DNA of 64,000 nucleotides from Bombardia bombarda. Taxonomy: Eukaryota > Ascomycota > Sordariomycetes > Sordariales > Lasiosphaeriaceae. The notes below the pieces were generated by a model. That model saw only the letters and a list, made by a program, of their open reading frames with translations. It did not search any database and was not told the DNA's origin. The stretch lies in the NCBI GenBank assembly GCA_030512295.1, contig JAULSR010000003.1, positions 1,116,001-1,180,000 of the forward strand. The letters run 5' to 3'. The position numbers were made by a program, and so were the translations under genes. This document shows positions 1 to 11,544 of the stretch, piece by piece. Numbering within the stretch: the stretch's first letter is position 1; every line of letters starts with the position of its first letter.

Positions 1-3000
1 GCTGTGGGTTTTTTTTTGCTTACAGAGGCAGACATCCATGGTCCAATGCTGGGGCTGTCGTCGGGCATACGGGTCTTGGCATATTGGGCTGGCCAGCAGC
101 TGACTGGTGGCTCTGCCGATGGGACGTGCTCGACAGAATGCAATGCCGATCATCTCTGTTTCGGGCATCTGCGTGCGGCATCCCGGTCCCGCCCACGTCC
201 TCGACACCACAGCGGGAGGGCCGGCTCTCCTTGCCCGGGTAGCTATGCAAACCATGTACTTAGTGCTGTGAGGTGTAACAGTACCCAGCTAGCCCTTATT
301 TAGAGGAGCTAGCCCCCATCAACCCGCCCAGACTTGGACGCTAAGTGTAACTTTCCAGCCTGTCAGTCCGAGATGCATGGCGCTAGCTAGGGGCGAGCAA
401 GCGCGCAAGCCTGTCATCTCACTGCTGGAGCGCTAATATTCGTCTCTCCTCCTCCTCCAGCCGCCATAGGAGAAGGCTCATCTCGATGTCAAGCAGGTCG
501 CCTGTCGGGTGGGTTTCTTGGTGTCACGATACACTACCGACTAGGCAAAATGGGATACCAAGTCGTCTAACCTAGTGAAGTGTCACAACTGAACGGTTAG
601 TATCTTGAAATGGAGGCAGGCGTCTTGTCAGCCGATACGCCCAAGTGCACTGAGCCTATGCTAACCGCTAGAGTTGGGTTAGAGGCAAACAGGCGCCACC
701 GACCTACCTAACCTGACTTTGATGCCCCCAGCAGATATCGCAGCGGCGTCGGTGATGGCTGCGACAGAACGGCGGCGGTGAGTTCACCGAGACAATTGCG
801 CCTGGAAAGAAGCTGATTGGTGATACTGGGAGGGACTGGCTTAGCAAATACGGCTCAGGACGACGAAGCTTTGACATTGCTTCAGGTCCCTCGCATCGTT
901 GTATCGATTCTTCGCATAAGGGGATGACGGCGCTCCCCAAGGGGAAGGAGACAAGATACGGCGAATGCATGGTGACTGGTCAGGCGCATGCCAAGAGAAG
1001 AATTGGCCGCAGCAGCATGTCTGGAACTCCATCGCTGTAGCATTCGCTCTTCTGAGGCACCCAAAGAAATGCGGATGGCTGCGACGTCGGGAGAAACCCA
1101 TAATAGGCGAATGTTGCCGACGGCACTGCGAACGACATAAAAGACAAAAAAAAAAAACCCCTTGGCTGATACTGGTACACTAGGGCAGGTAAGGGAACGA
1201 GAGTACGAATATCTGTCAGTAATTTGTTTTTGTTGAACAAGAGGGGCAGCCACTTCCGCGCAGGTACTGTGGATCATTTCTCGCTTGCCCTTGTACCTGC
1301 CTTCTCTTCTTGCCCCCCTGGGGCGCTCCTTCCCTCTGGGTTCTGCCGCCTGGCTGCCTGGAGCGCTGGAAGTGGCCTATCAATGGATCCACATACCCAC
1401 TTGGGTTTTGTATCTGCAGCTTTGCTCCAGTGACTTTTTCTGTCCGTCTGTCTCATAAAGTACTGTGCTTGTCAGACGTAGGTATTGAAGCTTTCTAGCA
1501 TTACTACTCAGGCTTGGTGGTGCTCAATTGGTCTGGTAGTGTAGATGGTCCAGCCAGGCACGTCACTCGACATGGATGCACCCACCCACTTATTCGCTGA
1601 CCCCATTGGTCACTCCACACGGGACGCCAGGGACCAGACCAGCGCACGGGTCGTTCCCCTGATCTGATCCTTGTTCCAAAAAAAGAAAGATCCTGGCGCG
1701 AGCTTGGGAAACACAAAACTGGTCAGTGGCTGCCTGAACTTGTGAAGCATTATTACATTTGTTGAAGAAAAGTGCATCGACATCACCATCACCACCATGA
1801 CCAACTGCACCAACTGCACCACCACCAACACGAGCCACTTGAACAGCACACGGAGCGATGGATCAGTCACCTTGTAGATTTGGGTCGACTTTATTACCCA
1901 AGGTCTCCAAGATACGCGGCACGCACGGCAGACAAGACCACGAACAGCCTCAGTACTTCATAATCGTGCAGCCGCATATGCCAAGTACGAACCATAATAG
2001 CGCCTATAACCGGAAAGGTTAGGCGATGGCTGAAATTATGGCAATTGTGCACCAGAAAGGCAGAAAGCTGTAGTCAAAACAGGATTTGTTTTCCACTTTG
2101 CATTGCATTAGCACCCTTCGAAACACATCTAGGTGCTCAGCCCAAGTGCGCAAGGCCCGTACGTCGGTTCTTGGAGAGATGCGGGATCTGGACATAGGAC
2201 ACACCGCTGACGGCACAAAAGGCCTGCCAGGATCACGATAAGCTATGTGTTAAGGAGAGCCGGAAGGGGGAAGGGAATCACCTGCATCCATTTGCTTTCC
2301 ATCCATCAATCCTAGAATACTCCACTCACCGCAACTCTTTCTGACCCGACCATCCTCTTTGCTCGTTTTGCTCGCTTTGCTGCGGGTCACCTCTTTCCAT
2401 TATCCTACAGCCCATACACGCCAAGCTCGCTCTGGAGGTGGACTGGGTCAGATGACGCTCCCTTTTTCGTTATGGATCTCGATTGCAACAACCAACAGAA
2501 GCATGGACATCACATGCATGCTGTATGTATCTTTCCCTATGTGCCTACGCAGTATGTACGCAGTAGTTTTGCTACTACCTCCTACCTTACGTAGTAAGCT
2601 TACACAGCATAAAGAGAAAGTTAGACTAAGATGCATCCTGCAAGCCACTGGCACTTTGACTCCTCTGCCCCTCTCTTATCGACCTTTCCCCGCGGCCTGT
2701 GATTATCAAGCCAGCCTAGTACAGAGTAGGTAAACTTCATGACAACTACCTTCTTGTCAACCACAAGACTACCGCGGGGGCCGGTTCACATCCCGGGGAC
2801 GGGGCTTGCAAACCAAAACTCACTAGGTTCTGCTAAGTCGGCAAATCAGAGATCATGCATTACACACACAAGTACCAAATATGCCGTAGAAGCTTAAGTC
2901 TAACTTATTCCCTAGGTTGGTACCGCAAATGCCAGAAGATACCGTGACCATGGCTTTGTCAAATCATAGGGAAAGTCAAAGCTTTCTGCCCCCTCCCCCC

Positions 3001-6000
3001 TTTTCATGACATGGCCTTCCTCTATCATGACATTTCCAAAATCGGCAATCATGTCGTCTTCTTTTGGAGATCGTTCACCGCTTACCGGGGACCTCGGACA
3101 CCTACCTCTGGAGGTTGGGCATGTCAATGCGATCCTTACCTCGAAGTCCGATTCAAACTGCTGAGAGGGACTGCATTGGTCCTGGTATGCTCACATATGG
3201 GACATTTGCCTCACTTTCTCAGTTACTAACCTGTACTCCCCAGAGAAAGTTCCTCGGTTGATTCTATTTTCTTCCCAATTCTCATTCTTTGGCTCTTTTC
3301 TTTCACGTTTCTGCTCGTTCTACTCTCTTCCTCTCCGCCGCACTCTATGTCCATCCGGATTATAGTTCTAGTTCTTTCGATAAGCTTATTATAGTCCCGT
3401 CTCATTTTAGTTCATAAATCGAAAGATTACCCAAGACGGATGTAAGCTCAATATCTACCTCCTCATCTCAAACCTTCACATCTTGGCAACATCAGTTTCA
3501 CTTAAAAATACGGTTATTGCCAAGCATAGCCTATGTACCCGTACCCATAGATACCCTACTACCCGAAACTCCACGTTATGTTGTCTTAGTGCAATCATAC
3601 GTCTCAAAACTAATGTCTTAGTGCAATCGTATCATCCCATCGATGGTCCCGCTGGGTTCCATAATTAAGTTCAATCCCGAAGATTTAGGTTACGCCAACC
3701 AAGCCCGGTCTCAATTCCCTAGGTACCAAACGGCAGAGTGCAGATCACTTCAGTTTCAAAATCATATGAAGATCGATTAAGGTTATTATCTGCAACCTGT
3801 GACGAGAAATGTTCCGAGATTGCGGGGAGCGAGATAGTCGTACCATTCGGAGGATTTAGATTTTGTCGACTGACCCAAGTTCCCGTGTTTGTCTCCAGCT
3901 TGCCGATCACCCAACAGCCCCATCCCACCCATTTCCCCCATTCAGCTCTTGCTACTTGCTTGCTTGCATGCTAGAATCATGACAACATGGTTTAATCTTC
4001 TCGATGGTAAAGCAAAATCAAAAACCGGTGACTTTGTACACTGACAGGTTGACCGGGTCGATGTAATGTATGCCAAGCCAAGCGTGAAACCAGGGGTCTG
4101 GTTGGCCACTGCAGAAAATGTAACATCATGGCAGGAACCGAATAAACAAGGCAAATTGAAGGGGGAAGTGATCTTCTGCCGATCCGTAGCCCCGCGTCTT
4201 TGTTGGCGATCCCTTTTCGTCCCATCACTCAGCAACCGCCGCCAAACCGTCAGTAGTGTGTGTGTGATAGATCGGCGCCCTGACTCCAAAGTTGGCAAAG
4301 CCTTTCGAGGGCGATTTGCTCGTTATTAAAATGGCCTTCCTCCCTTCCTGGTGCTCATGACGCGACCTCTTGTTTTGTGCTACATGATGAGCGAGGACAT
4401 GTACGATCACCATTCCCCATACAGCTACCCTCCACAGGACACCACAAGTCCCCAGCAAAAGGATTGAGAGAGACTCAGTCAGCAACCCCGAAAGAATGAT
4501 AACATTACACAACTTCACGCCCACCACGAGGGCAGTGCGACTCAACGTACGAATATGCAATGCGATATAGAGATAGGCCCAGCCAGACAAGTCTGGTTTC
4601 CTGACCGACAAGCCAGTTGCGCATAGTGCCAGACGCGTGCCGTCACCCGACGACCAGCAGGCTGGCCTGGGCCTACCTAACGCCCCTCCGACACGATAAC
4701 AACAACCACAACCGTGTCACACACCAACAGTTGACATCCTGCCATTAATGGTTTCCGATCCGATGGGCAGGGGGGGGGGGGGGTCATGAAGGATGAATGA
4801 GAATGAATTGGGTTGGTGTCACAAAACGACCTCGTTGTACCTGCCTTGCCGCGGGATGCGCTCTCCCGACAAGCCAAGGCGATTCCCACCGTGTCACGAC
4901 AGATCGACCCGAAAACTTCTCCTAGCTTGGCAGCTGCCAGAGCACATCGACATGACGGCCAAGTGAACAAGCCGAAACAATCGCCTGGCGAGGCCGATTA
5001 CTACGACCCTGCGGCGGCAGCTACCAGTGCTCGATGGCGTGGTGTGTTACATGGCGCGCTTTTTCTCCGTGAGGATTCCGGGACGAAAACTTTCCCTCAG
5101 ATATGTCGACCGTTGCAATGGGGGCGATGGGGTAGGATGGGAGATCGGAAGCTGGATGTCGAATTCCAGATGGTTGTGTCGGGATACGTGGCCGTGTTTC
5201 ATCGCCCGGATAGATGCGTTGTCTACCTTTCGGCTCTGCAGGGCCAAAGCAAAGATGGACGGTCAGATTGATTATCGATGGTTGGACAGTTTGACGCGCA
5301 GGGTTGGAGGTAGTAGCCGGATGGCTCGACAGTCGGCACTCGGCAGTGATGTTACTATTGGACAGCTTCTGTGGGAGGTGAGTATACCGCCAGGCGAGGC
5401 AAGACGGGAGGAAGCCATTGCGTCGCACTGCTTGGGTCGTGGGCCGCGTAGACCCTTCCCAGGACGCCTGTTGCTGAGATGCACGAGCAGCCCTCATCCG
5501 GCGTTACGTTTTCCTGCGCATAATGTTGGTTGGTTAGTAAACCCATCCCGACTTGAGGCCTACGGTTATCTGTGACATATCGTTGGTGGTCTCACAAGCG
5601 ATGTGATGTTGGATTCCGCTTGAAGAAGCTTTGCATTCTCCCGTGTTGCGCAATCTACTACTTCCTTCAAGGTCATTGTACCTGCGCCCGCAGGTCTGTT
5701 ATGAGACGAGCCCCCCCAGAAACTTAAGGTGAGGAAAATAAACTCCACAGCGGGACCATTATGGTACTTGCTGGTTTTTGCAGTAGATCGCGGAAGGTGC
5801 GAGCAATGACAGAACGCAGTGGGGTTGTTAACAGACTTATTGGTCCATGCTGTACCCAACTATCCGAGGGAAAGCGCTTTGGGATTCGGTTGTCCCGTCG
5901 CAATGGCTCGGCAATGGCTCTACCGTTTCAGTCACAATAATAAGTCATGACGTATGTGGATGGAAACGAAATCATGGAGTACACTTCACATCGAAGAATT

Positions 6001-6797
6001 GTAACAGACAGTTACTAGCGAAGAAACAGGCTGAAAGGGCTGGATCAGGTACCAACATCTACTAGTTCAGTATAATAGGGCTGATTTGCTGCATATCTCG
6101 TCTTGGGCCAGTTCCGTGTTGTAGTTGCAAGAAGCCATTTGATTAGGACATATTGAAGTTGGCGGCAGTTCAGACGCAGGAACTTCCAGTTGCCCTGTCC
6201 ATGACGCACCGACCCAGTCTTAGCTATCAACAGGACCCCACAGATGGGATCTTGATGTACCCCGTGAGCCGATGTAGCTTGTGAATGGAATCACGTCTTT
6301 CTTCGACACGTCATTGCGAAAACGGTCCACGATATCACTTACTGTAACATCGTAAACTGTAATTACTTCTCATGACGAACCAAAAAAGGTTGAATCTGTT
6401 GCCAGTTATCTATGTGGACCAGGTTGTATGTCCGACTCGGTCCCGTCAATCGTGTTGATACCCGTTAGTGCTGCTGCTCAATTTTAACGTCTTTAGAAGG
6501 CAGGTGCGAACAACAGGGATACAGCGGCAGCAGCAGTCATTGACAAACACAGGGCCGGGACAGCCGAGGCAATCGGCTCTTTTTCCTCAGTTCTAGGTCA
6601 GTATGGTACCAACTATCTCAATTCCACTCATTTTCACTGCAAAATAATTGCCACCAACATTCCATCTGTTTTGTTTTTCAACTTAGCTGCTCAATCCCTT
6701 TATCCCATACTTTGATCTGGCCCGCCTTCAAGCCGAATACTACCTGCTCGACACAGACATGATCGCCATTCCACCGAACTAGCTCACCGAATCGTAC
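1..6797. other. Gene-poor intergenic region
   Basis: I find no convincing gene here. Open frames on both strands are short, mutually overlapping, mostly without a proper ATG, and resemble no family I know. The region holds a G14 tract (4770-4783), an 18-bp imperfect direct repeat (3583-3600 and 3614-3631, one mismatch), and copy A of a dispersed repeat (about 5694-5859). Small genes with several short exons cannot be excluded by eye. Confidence 0.5.
5694..5859 (+). repeat. Dispersed repeat, copy A (transition-mutated)
   Basis: Three blocks match a second place in the window in the same order and orientation: 5694-5747 with 27851-27904, about 5781-5817 with 27951-27984, and 5832-5858 with 28018-28041. 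In the first block 46 of 54 positions are identical and all eight differences are transitions. The blocks are separated by small indels. It encodes nothing recognisable, so a decayed transposon fragment is the simplest reading. Confidence 0.75.
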
Positions 6798-8805
6798 ATG
6801 TGCACCAACACCATCACCAAGGCCAACAGGTTCTGGGCCGGCAAAGATGGGCCACTGGGCACACACAATCCAAACAGCCGACTCGCTCTCGACGGACTCA
6901 CGCAGGGCGCCGAGATCTTGAACAACAAGTTCCGCGATGCAGCCAAGAACTTTGCCGACTTCAGACTTCGCGCGGCCAACGAGACCGATTTCTGGGACAT
7001 GGGCTATGTCTCCCTGCAAGCCTACAAGGATGATCCCCTGACAAGAGCTCTATTCCCGCCATTGCACGAGACGCCCAGGACCGCGGAGGAGGAGCAGAGG
7101 TGGCGGGAGGAATGCATCGCCCACAACTTCCACGCCGATTACAGCTTCTTTGTTGTGGCCGTAGGCAGCATCAGCTGGGATGAGACAGAAGGACGCTACG
7201 TGGAAGGCGTTATAGGATGGGCCGAGTGGAAACTCCCGACGGCCAAGCGGAACATCAGGGGTTCTGGTCAGAGCTCCCGTCATGCTTCTAGCCAGAGCTG
7301 TCATATCCCACCCGTGTCCGGAATGCCACCTTCGGAGGAACTGCAAGATGCTGAGTACGAGAAAGCTGTCAAGAACGCGAGCACTTGTCGGGATCACGAT
7401 ACGAACGGACAGACTACATTGCGCAATGAGACTAAGCAGGCTGTCGAGAAGCCCGACGGTCTTAAAATGCCCAACCTCGGTACCTTGCCGAGTTTGAGCT
7501 TACCCATCTTTTCAACAATGAGATGCGAAGTTATAGACTCTGGAACTTTATCGCTGCCCGAAGACCTCACCCAAGAACATGGTAGACCATTGTTTGAAGA
7601 AGATCGAAAAAGTGATTTGAGTCTCGTCGAAGTGGATGAGGATGTACTGTCGCATGTGATCATGGGACATAATGACGAGGATGTGGCGAGCGAACCGAAT
7701 CCACTAGTTGGTGAGATTCCCATCAAACCACCGCCTGCGCCGAAGCTAGCTTTTGCTCAACTTTCTGGCAACGTGGATCGGTCACTACCTATCTTACCGC
7801 CGCCTGCCCCGACCGCAGGAGTACTTCACGAAGGACTGAGAAAGTTCGAGGACGATTATTTCTACTCCACACCAAAGCATTCAGGGGCGCCAGGATGGCC
7901 AGAGAGCATCCCGCAGGATGAAACCATCGAACCGGAGGAGGTGGCTGCGGTGGTAGAATACCCACTGTGCCATGACTGGAAGAACCAGGGCGTCCTGGAC
8001 TGTGCAAGTAAGCTGCTAATCGAGCGAGTTCTTGATGAGCATAATGGCGAGGATAAACATTGGTGTAAGTACCCTAAACAACATCTTGAGTATACTTCCT
8101 ACGGTCGCCAAACATTATTCCCCTAGCTAATCTTCTGGAACAGGCCTCAAAAACATCGTCGTCCTCCCACAATACCGCCACCGCAAAGTGGCCACCTATC
8201 TAATACAATGGGGCATCCAAGCGGCATTCGAGTCCAACGACCACATATTCCTCCTAACAGGCACGCCCGCAGAAGGACTATTCCAGCACCTTGGCTTCGA
8301 AGGCCTAGGCTCAGCCGAATGCCTTGAAACCCGTCTGTCAGCCATGGTATGCAAGCCGTTTTACGGTCTCCGAGGGGCCGGCTACTCCGCCATACCCCTG
8401 TTTCCCGTTCCGCCGCCCGCCAAGCCTAGGACCCCCTTCCATGTCTTTTCGGCACGAAAGGAATGTGAGATCGATGGTCCGCCACAACAGGTAGGCAACG
8501 AGACACGGAAGGAGACAGAGTCGTCGTCGTCGACAAGGGTGTTGTTGCTGCTGGTGAAGAAAGCGCCGAAAGAGGTAAGGAAGCTAATGAAATTTTTGAC
8601 ATTGCAGGACACAACCTCCGTTGCGCGTAGACATATGAGAGACGGAGGCGCGGTGTGGGGTAACTACCGCCCATCGAGAGCTGGTTTGACAGAGAAGGAG
8701 CATGATGTCGATCCAGAAGTCTTTGAGAAGTGGGTCAAGGATCAGATACGGCTTGTGCCATACAGGAGACTGTTGCATAGTCTGGAGCGCGTGTGGCGCG
8801 ACTGA
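6798..8805 (+). CDS. GNAT-family N-acetyltransferase-like protein with large internal insertion
   Basis: Two exons, 6798-8064 and 8144-8805, give 642 residues. The 79-nt intron has a GTAAGT donor, a GCTAATC branch site and a CAG acceptor, and splicing restores the frame. The ATG at 6798 follows an in-frame TAG at 6780, so it is the first possible start. Residues about 53-150 look like the first half of a GNAT fold (FRLRAANETDFWDM opening). About 425-475 look like the acetyl-CoA-binding half: NIVVLPQYRHRKVATYL resembles GNAT motif A, followed by an amphipathic helix and HIFLLTGTPAEGLFQHLGF, typical of the last strands. Between the halves, about 151-386 is a polar, proline-rich, apparently disordered insert. 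In motif A the usual Gly is Lys (RHRKVA). The tail, 500-642, is unassigned. Substrate unknown. Family assignment is by pattern only. Confidence 0.75.
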
Positions 8806-9152
8806 ATTCGGATGGCGTGGAGTGTTGGAATATGCCAAATTGGTTTATGAACATATTGGACGGGTCTGGGTGTGTCTTTTGACGAGAGCACGAGACGGAG
8901 GTGCCCAAGAGGTTTTTGAGAAGCAAATCAATATAAACACTTGCCCCTATGCCATGGCGGCACGATATGTACAAGCCACAATAGCACAGAAAAGTATAAG
9001 TATATACAAAGAATCTCCCTTCCACCCCTCTTTCCACTTTCCACTCCAGAAACTTACCCCACAATATCCAAGGTAAGCACCAGAAGCATCCCCCCCCCCC
9101 CTTTTTTTTTTCCACCAACAACCTCATCCACCCAATCAAGACGGCATCTTCT
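8806..9152. other. Convergent 3' intergenic spacer
   Basis: This spacer lies between the converging acetyltransferase and endoglucanase genes and should contain both 3' untranslated regions. A C12 tract (9090-9101) is followed directly by T10 (9102-9111). I see no gene. Confidence 0.6.
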
Positions 9153-10352
9153 CTAAACAGCAAAGCTCTTCACCATGCTGTTATAGTAAGTGTACCCCGT
9201 CCCACTTGGCGGCTCAAAGCTGTAGATATAATCGCCCCACCAAGGCCCGGCCGCCCACCACAAGGCGCCCTGCCACACATCGCTGTTGGCCTTGAGATGG
9301 TCCAGCAGTCCCTTGACGGCAGTCTGGCAGACACCATTGGCACCCCCAGCAAACTCGCCAATAATACCAACCTTGTTGTTGGCCCTTAGCCACGCCGTGG
9401 CGCCAACCACCCGCTGCACGCCAATCTCGGAACTGACACACGCCGTGCTGGTCCCGCTCCCGTCACTGTCGAGATACTGGTGCATCTCGTACACAATCTT
9501 GTTCTGGCTATCAGTCAGCGCGGCCAAGTTGCCATTCGTGGTGTTCCACGTCCAGGCGCCGCTATAGCTGTTGCCCTCGACAAAGATGTACTGCGAGGTG
9601 GCGCCGGCGGCGCGGATGCCGTTGATGGCGGCCTGGTTGAGGTTCAGCACAAGGGTCTGGTCCATGTCGTGGTACTCGTTGTTGGTGTCGAAGATGACTT
9701 TCTGGTTGGACGCGAACTGGGCCGCGACCGTCTTCCACCAGGCCTGGAAGCCGGCGGTGTCGGTGATGATCTTGTCGTAGTAGCGCCCGAAGTTGTGCGG
9801 GTCGAGGATGGCGTAGGCGCCCGCGTTGGTGATGAAGTTGACCGTCTCGGTCAGGTTGCGCAGGTAGGCGGCATCGGGGGACGCGGTCAGCGTCGTGGGC
9901 ACGAGGCGCTCCATCGAGAAGGCGACCCGGAAGGTGTTGTAGCCCTGGCCGATGAGGGTCTGGATGGTCGAGCTCGACGGGAACGTGAACTCGGTGCCCC
10001 AGCGCCCGGGGAAGATGCCCTGGCCGAACTCGGCGCCCGACTGGTTGACGCCAACCCACTTGAGCTTGCCGGCCGCGGCAGAGGTGGTGGCCGAGGGCGT
10101 GGTTGAGGTGGTCTTGGAGGTGGTGGTCGACGTCTTCAGCGTGGTGGAGGGCGCCGTTGTGGCAGGGGCCGTCGTGGCAGCAGCACCGGGAAGGCACTGG
10201 CTGTACCAGTCGTTGGAATAGGTGCAGGTGTAACCGGCGATGCACGTCTTGGCGCCGTTGAAGTTGATGCCGCCGCACTGAGCGTAGGCGGCGCCCTGGG
10301 CGAGGGCGGTGCCTGTGGTGGCAAGGACGCTGGCGAGGATGGAGGTCTTCAT
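9153..10352 (-). CDS. Secreted endo-beta-1,4-glucanase, CBM1-GH5 (subfamily 5 type)
   Basis: A single exon of 399 residues. It should cleave internal beta-1,4 bonds of cellulose outside the cell. The signal peptide is about residues 1-19. A CBM1 cellulose-binding domain spans about 20-53 (AQCGG, TCIAGYTC, WYSQC cysteine and aromatic pattern). A Thr/Ser/Ala-rich linker runs 56-95 and the GH5 barrel 97-399. The acid/base is Glu226 in FDTNNEYHDM and the nucleophile is Glu333 in IGEFAGG. His291 in YEMHQYLDSDGSG and the LDPHNFGRYY motif also fit. Order and motifs match Trichoderma EGII/Cel5A-type enzymes. No intron is needed. Upstream are a TATA box and a possible XlnR/XYR1 site. It ends 347 bp from the convergent acetyltransferase gene. 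Confidence 0.96.
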   Translation of the reverse strand: MKTSILASVLATTGTALAQGAAYAQCGGINFNGAKTCIAGYTCTYSNDWYSQCLPGAAATTAPATTAPSTTLKTSTTTSKTTSTTPSATTSAAAGKLKWVGVNQSGAEFGQGIFPGRWGTEFTFPSSSTIQTLIGQGYNTFRVAFSMERLVPTTLTASPDAAYLRNLTETVNFITNAGAYAILDPHNFGRYYDKIITDTAGFQAWWKTVAAQFASNQKVIFDTNNEYHDMDQTLVLNLNQAAINGIRAAGATSQYIFVEGNSYSGAWTWNTTNGNLAALTDSQNKIVYEMHQYLDSDGSGTSTACVSSEIGVQRVVGATAWLRANNKVGIIGEFAGGANGVCQTAVKGLLDHLKANSDVWQGALWWAAGPWWGDYIYSFEPPSGTGYTYYNSMVKSFAV

Positions 10353-10442
10353 CTTGGCAGAGATTGAGACTCAGCTTTGCTTAGAGCTGGAGTTATTCTA
10401 GTCTGGCCTTCCACCGACAAGAAGAAGGGCTTCGCGCTCCAT

Positions 10443-10450
10443 CTTATATA
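10443..10450 (-). promoter_or_regulatory. TATA box of the endoglucanase gene
   Basis: Read on the minus strand this is TATATAAG, about 90 nt upstream of the endoglucanase ATG, a usual position for a fungal TATA element. Assigned by sequence and position only. Confidence 0.6.
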
Positions 10451-10875
10451 TCCCCTATTCCCTGGTCATGGCACCATCTTCCCAGGTAAGATTCGCCATG
10501 TCATGCGATCAAGTTTAGTGTAGCTCGATCCATGCTGGCCTCACTGGCATTTCGCGTCTTGATTAGAGAGAAAAGACAGCAGCGGCGCCATCAAGACCAG
10601 GGTCGATCCGCCATCCAACGGTTCCAACCCGGTAATGCTTGGTCGAATATGTGGAGAAGCGTGACATCGGGGCGGCTTCTCATCGCGGTGAAATCCTGTC
10701 TGGTGGTGGAGGTTCCTGGAGGGGGCCCTGGGGACTGCGGCAGAGGTGAACCCGGCCACCGGAATTGGCATGAGCTCTCAAGGAGCTCCAACTTGTTGCA
10801 ACATTGTCGGGCCGCACACGCGCAGTCCCACAATTCCTTGCCCTAGAGAGTCGAGGCCGGTCTAGCATCGCGGGG

Positions 10876-10881
10876 TTAGCC
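10876..10881 (-). promoter_or_regulatory. Possible XlnR/XYR1 site (GGCTAA)
   Basis: On the minus strand, which is the coding direction of the endoglucanase, this reads GGCTAA, the core bound by XlnR/XYR1-type cellulase activators. It lies about 520 bp upstream of the ATG. Two matches to the CreA consensus SYGGRG (GCGGGG and CTGGGG) sit within a few bases of it. Such short motifs occur often by chance. Confidence 0.3.
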
Positions 10882-11544
10882 GTCTGGGGCTGGCCTGGAA
10901 TGCGGACCTTCAATCTCCGCAAGTCGAATAGGTCTGGTTTTGGGGAAGCTCGGGAAGTTGTAAGGTTAGGGGGAAAACAAGATGGAAGTTAGTCTGCCAA
11001 GCCGAGCTTTTTTCCCCCCAATCAACACCACGTCGGCTCGTCAGCTACCGAGCTGATTACATCATCCAGATTCCCATTCAACCTCAAAGACAAAAGGTGT
11101 AAAAATGCTGCAGACAAGATGATTTGAAGGTGACAATCTGCGACTGTCAGACACACTGTCAGACAGTTTTACAAATTGATCGGATTGGCAGCCTGAATAG
11201 TCAGGAATAGGCCTGCCTCGTCCTTAACGATCGTTGATGTTCTGAAAGTTTTTCCATGAAGCAAGGTTCAATCACATGCAAAACGATGCAGATCAGTCGT
11301 AAGAATCCCCCAAGGCATTGAGACCCTTGATTCTGATTTTGAAAACCTTGAAAAAGTATGGCAATCTAGTACGAGCGCCTCCCATGTATGCATGCACCGA
11401 CCCTATGTTATGTGTTAGACCTGGTGACAAAGACCAATAAGAGAGCTCAGTAAGAGAACCGAACAAGAAAAAGACATTGAACCCTCGCGTCAAGCAGAAA
11501 ATACCGAGGCAGAAATCTACACTCAACCGCCGTCTGTTTGAGCC

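Larger units (their letters stand above)
10353..11544. other. Endoglucanase promoter and MATE gene 3' flank
   Basis: This 1.2-kb spacer contains the endoglucanase promoter (nearest 500-600 bp) and the 3' flank of the MATE gene. Both genes run on the minus strand. I see no further gene. A short inverted arrangement of CTGTCAGACA and CACTGTCAGACAG repeats lies near 11145-11168. Confidence 0.5.

Noticed and set aside
4225..4611. Minus-strand 128-codon frame with a hydrophobic stretch
   Set aside because: It begins at TTG with no ATG at its start, has no recognisable domain, and overlaps other equally long frames.
8575..8607. Possible 33-nt intron in the acetyltransferase gene (GTAAGG to CAG, in frame)
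   Set aside because: Too short for a fungal spliceosomal intron; the frame is open without splicing.
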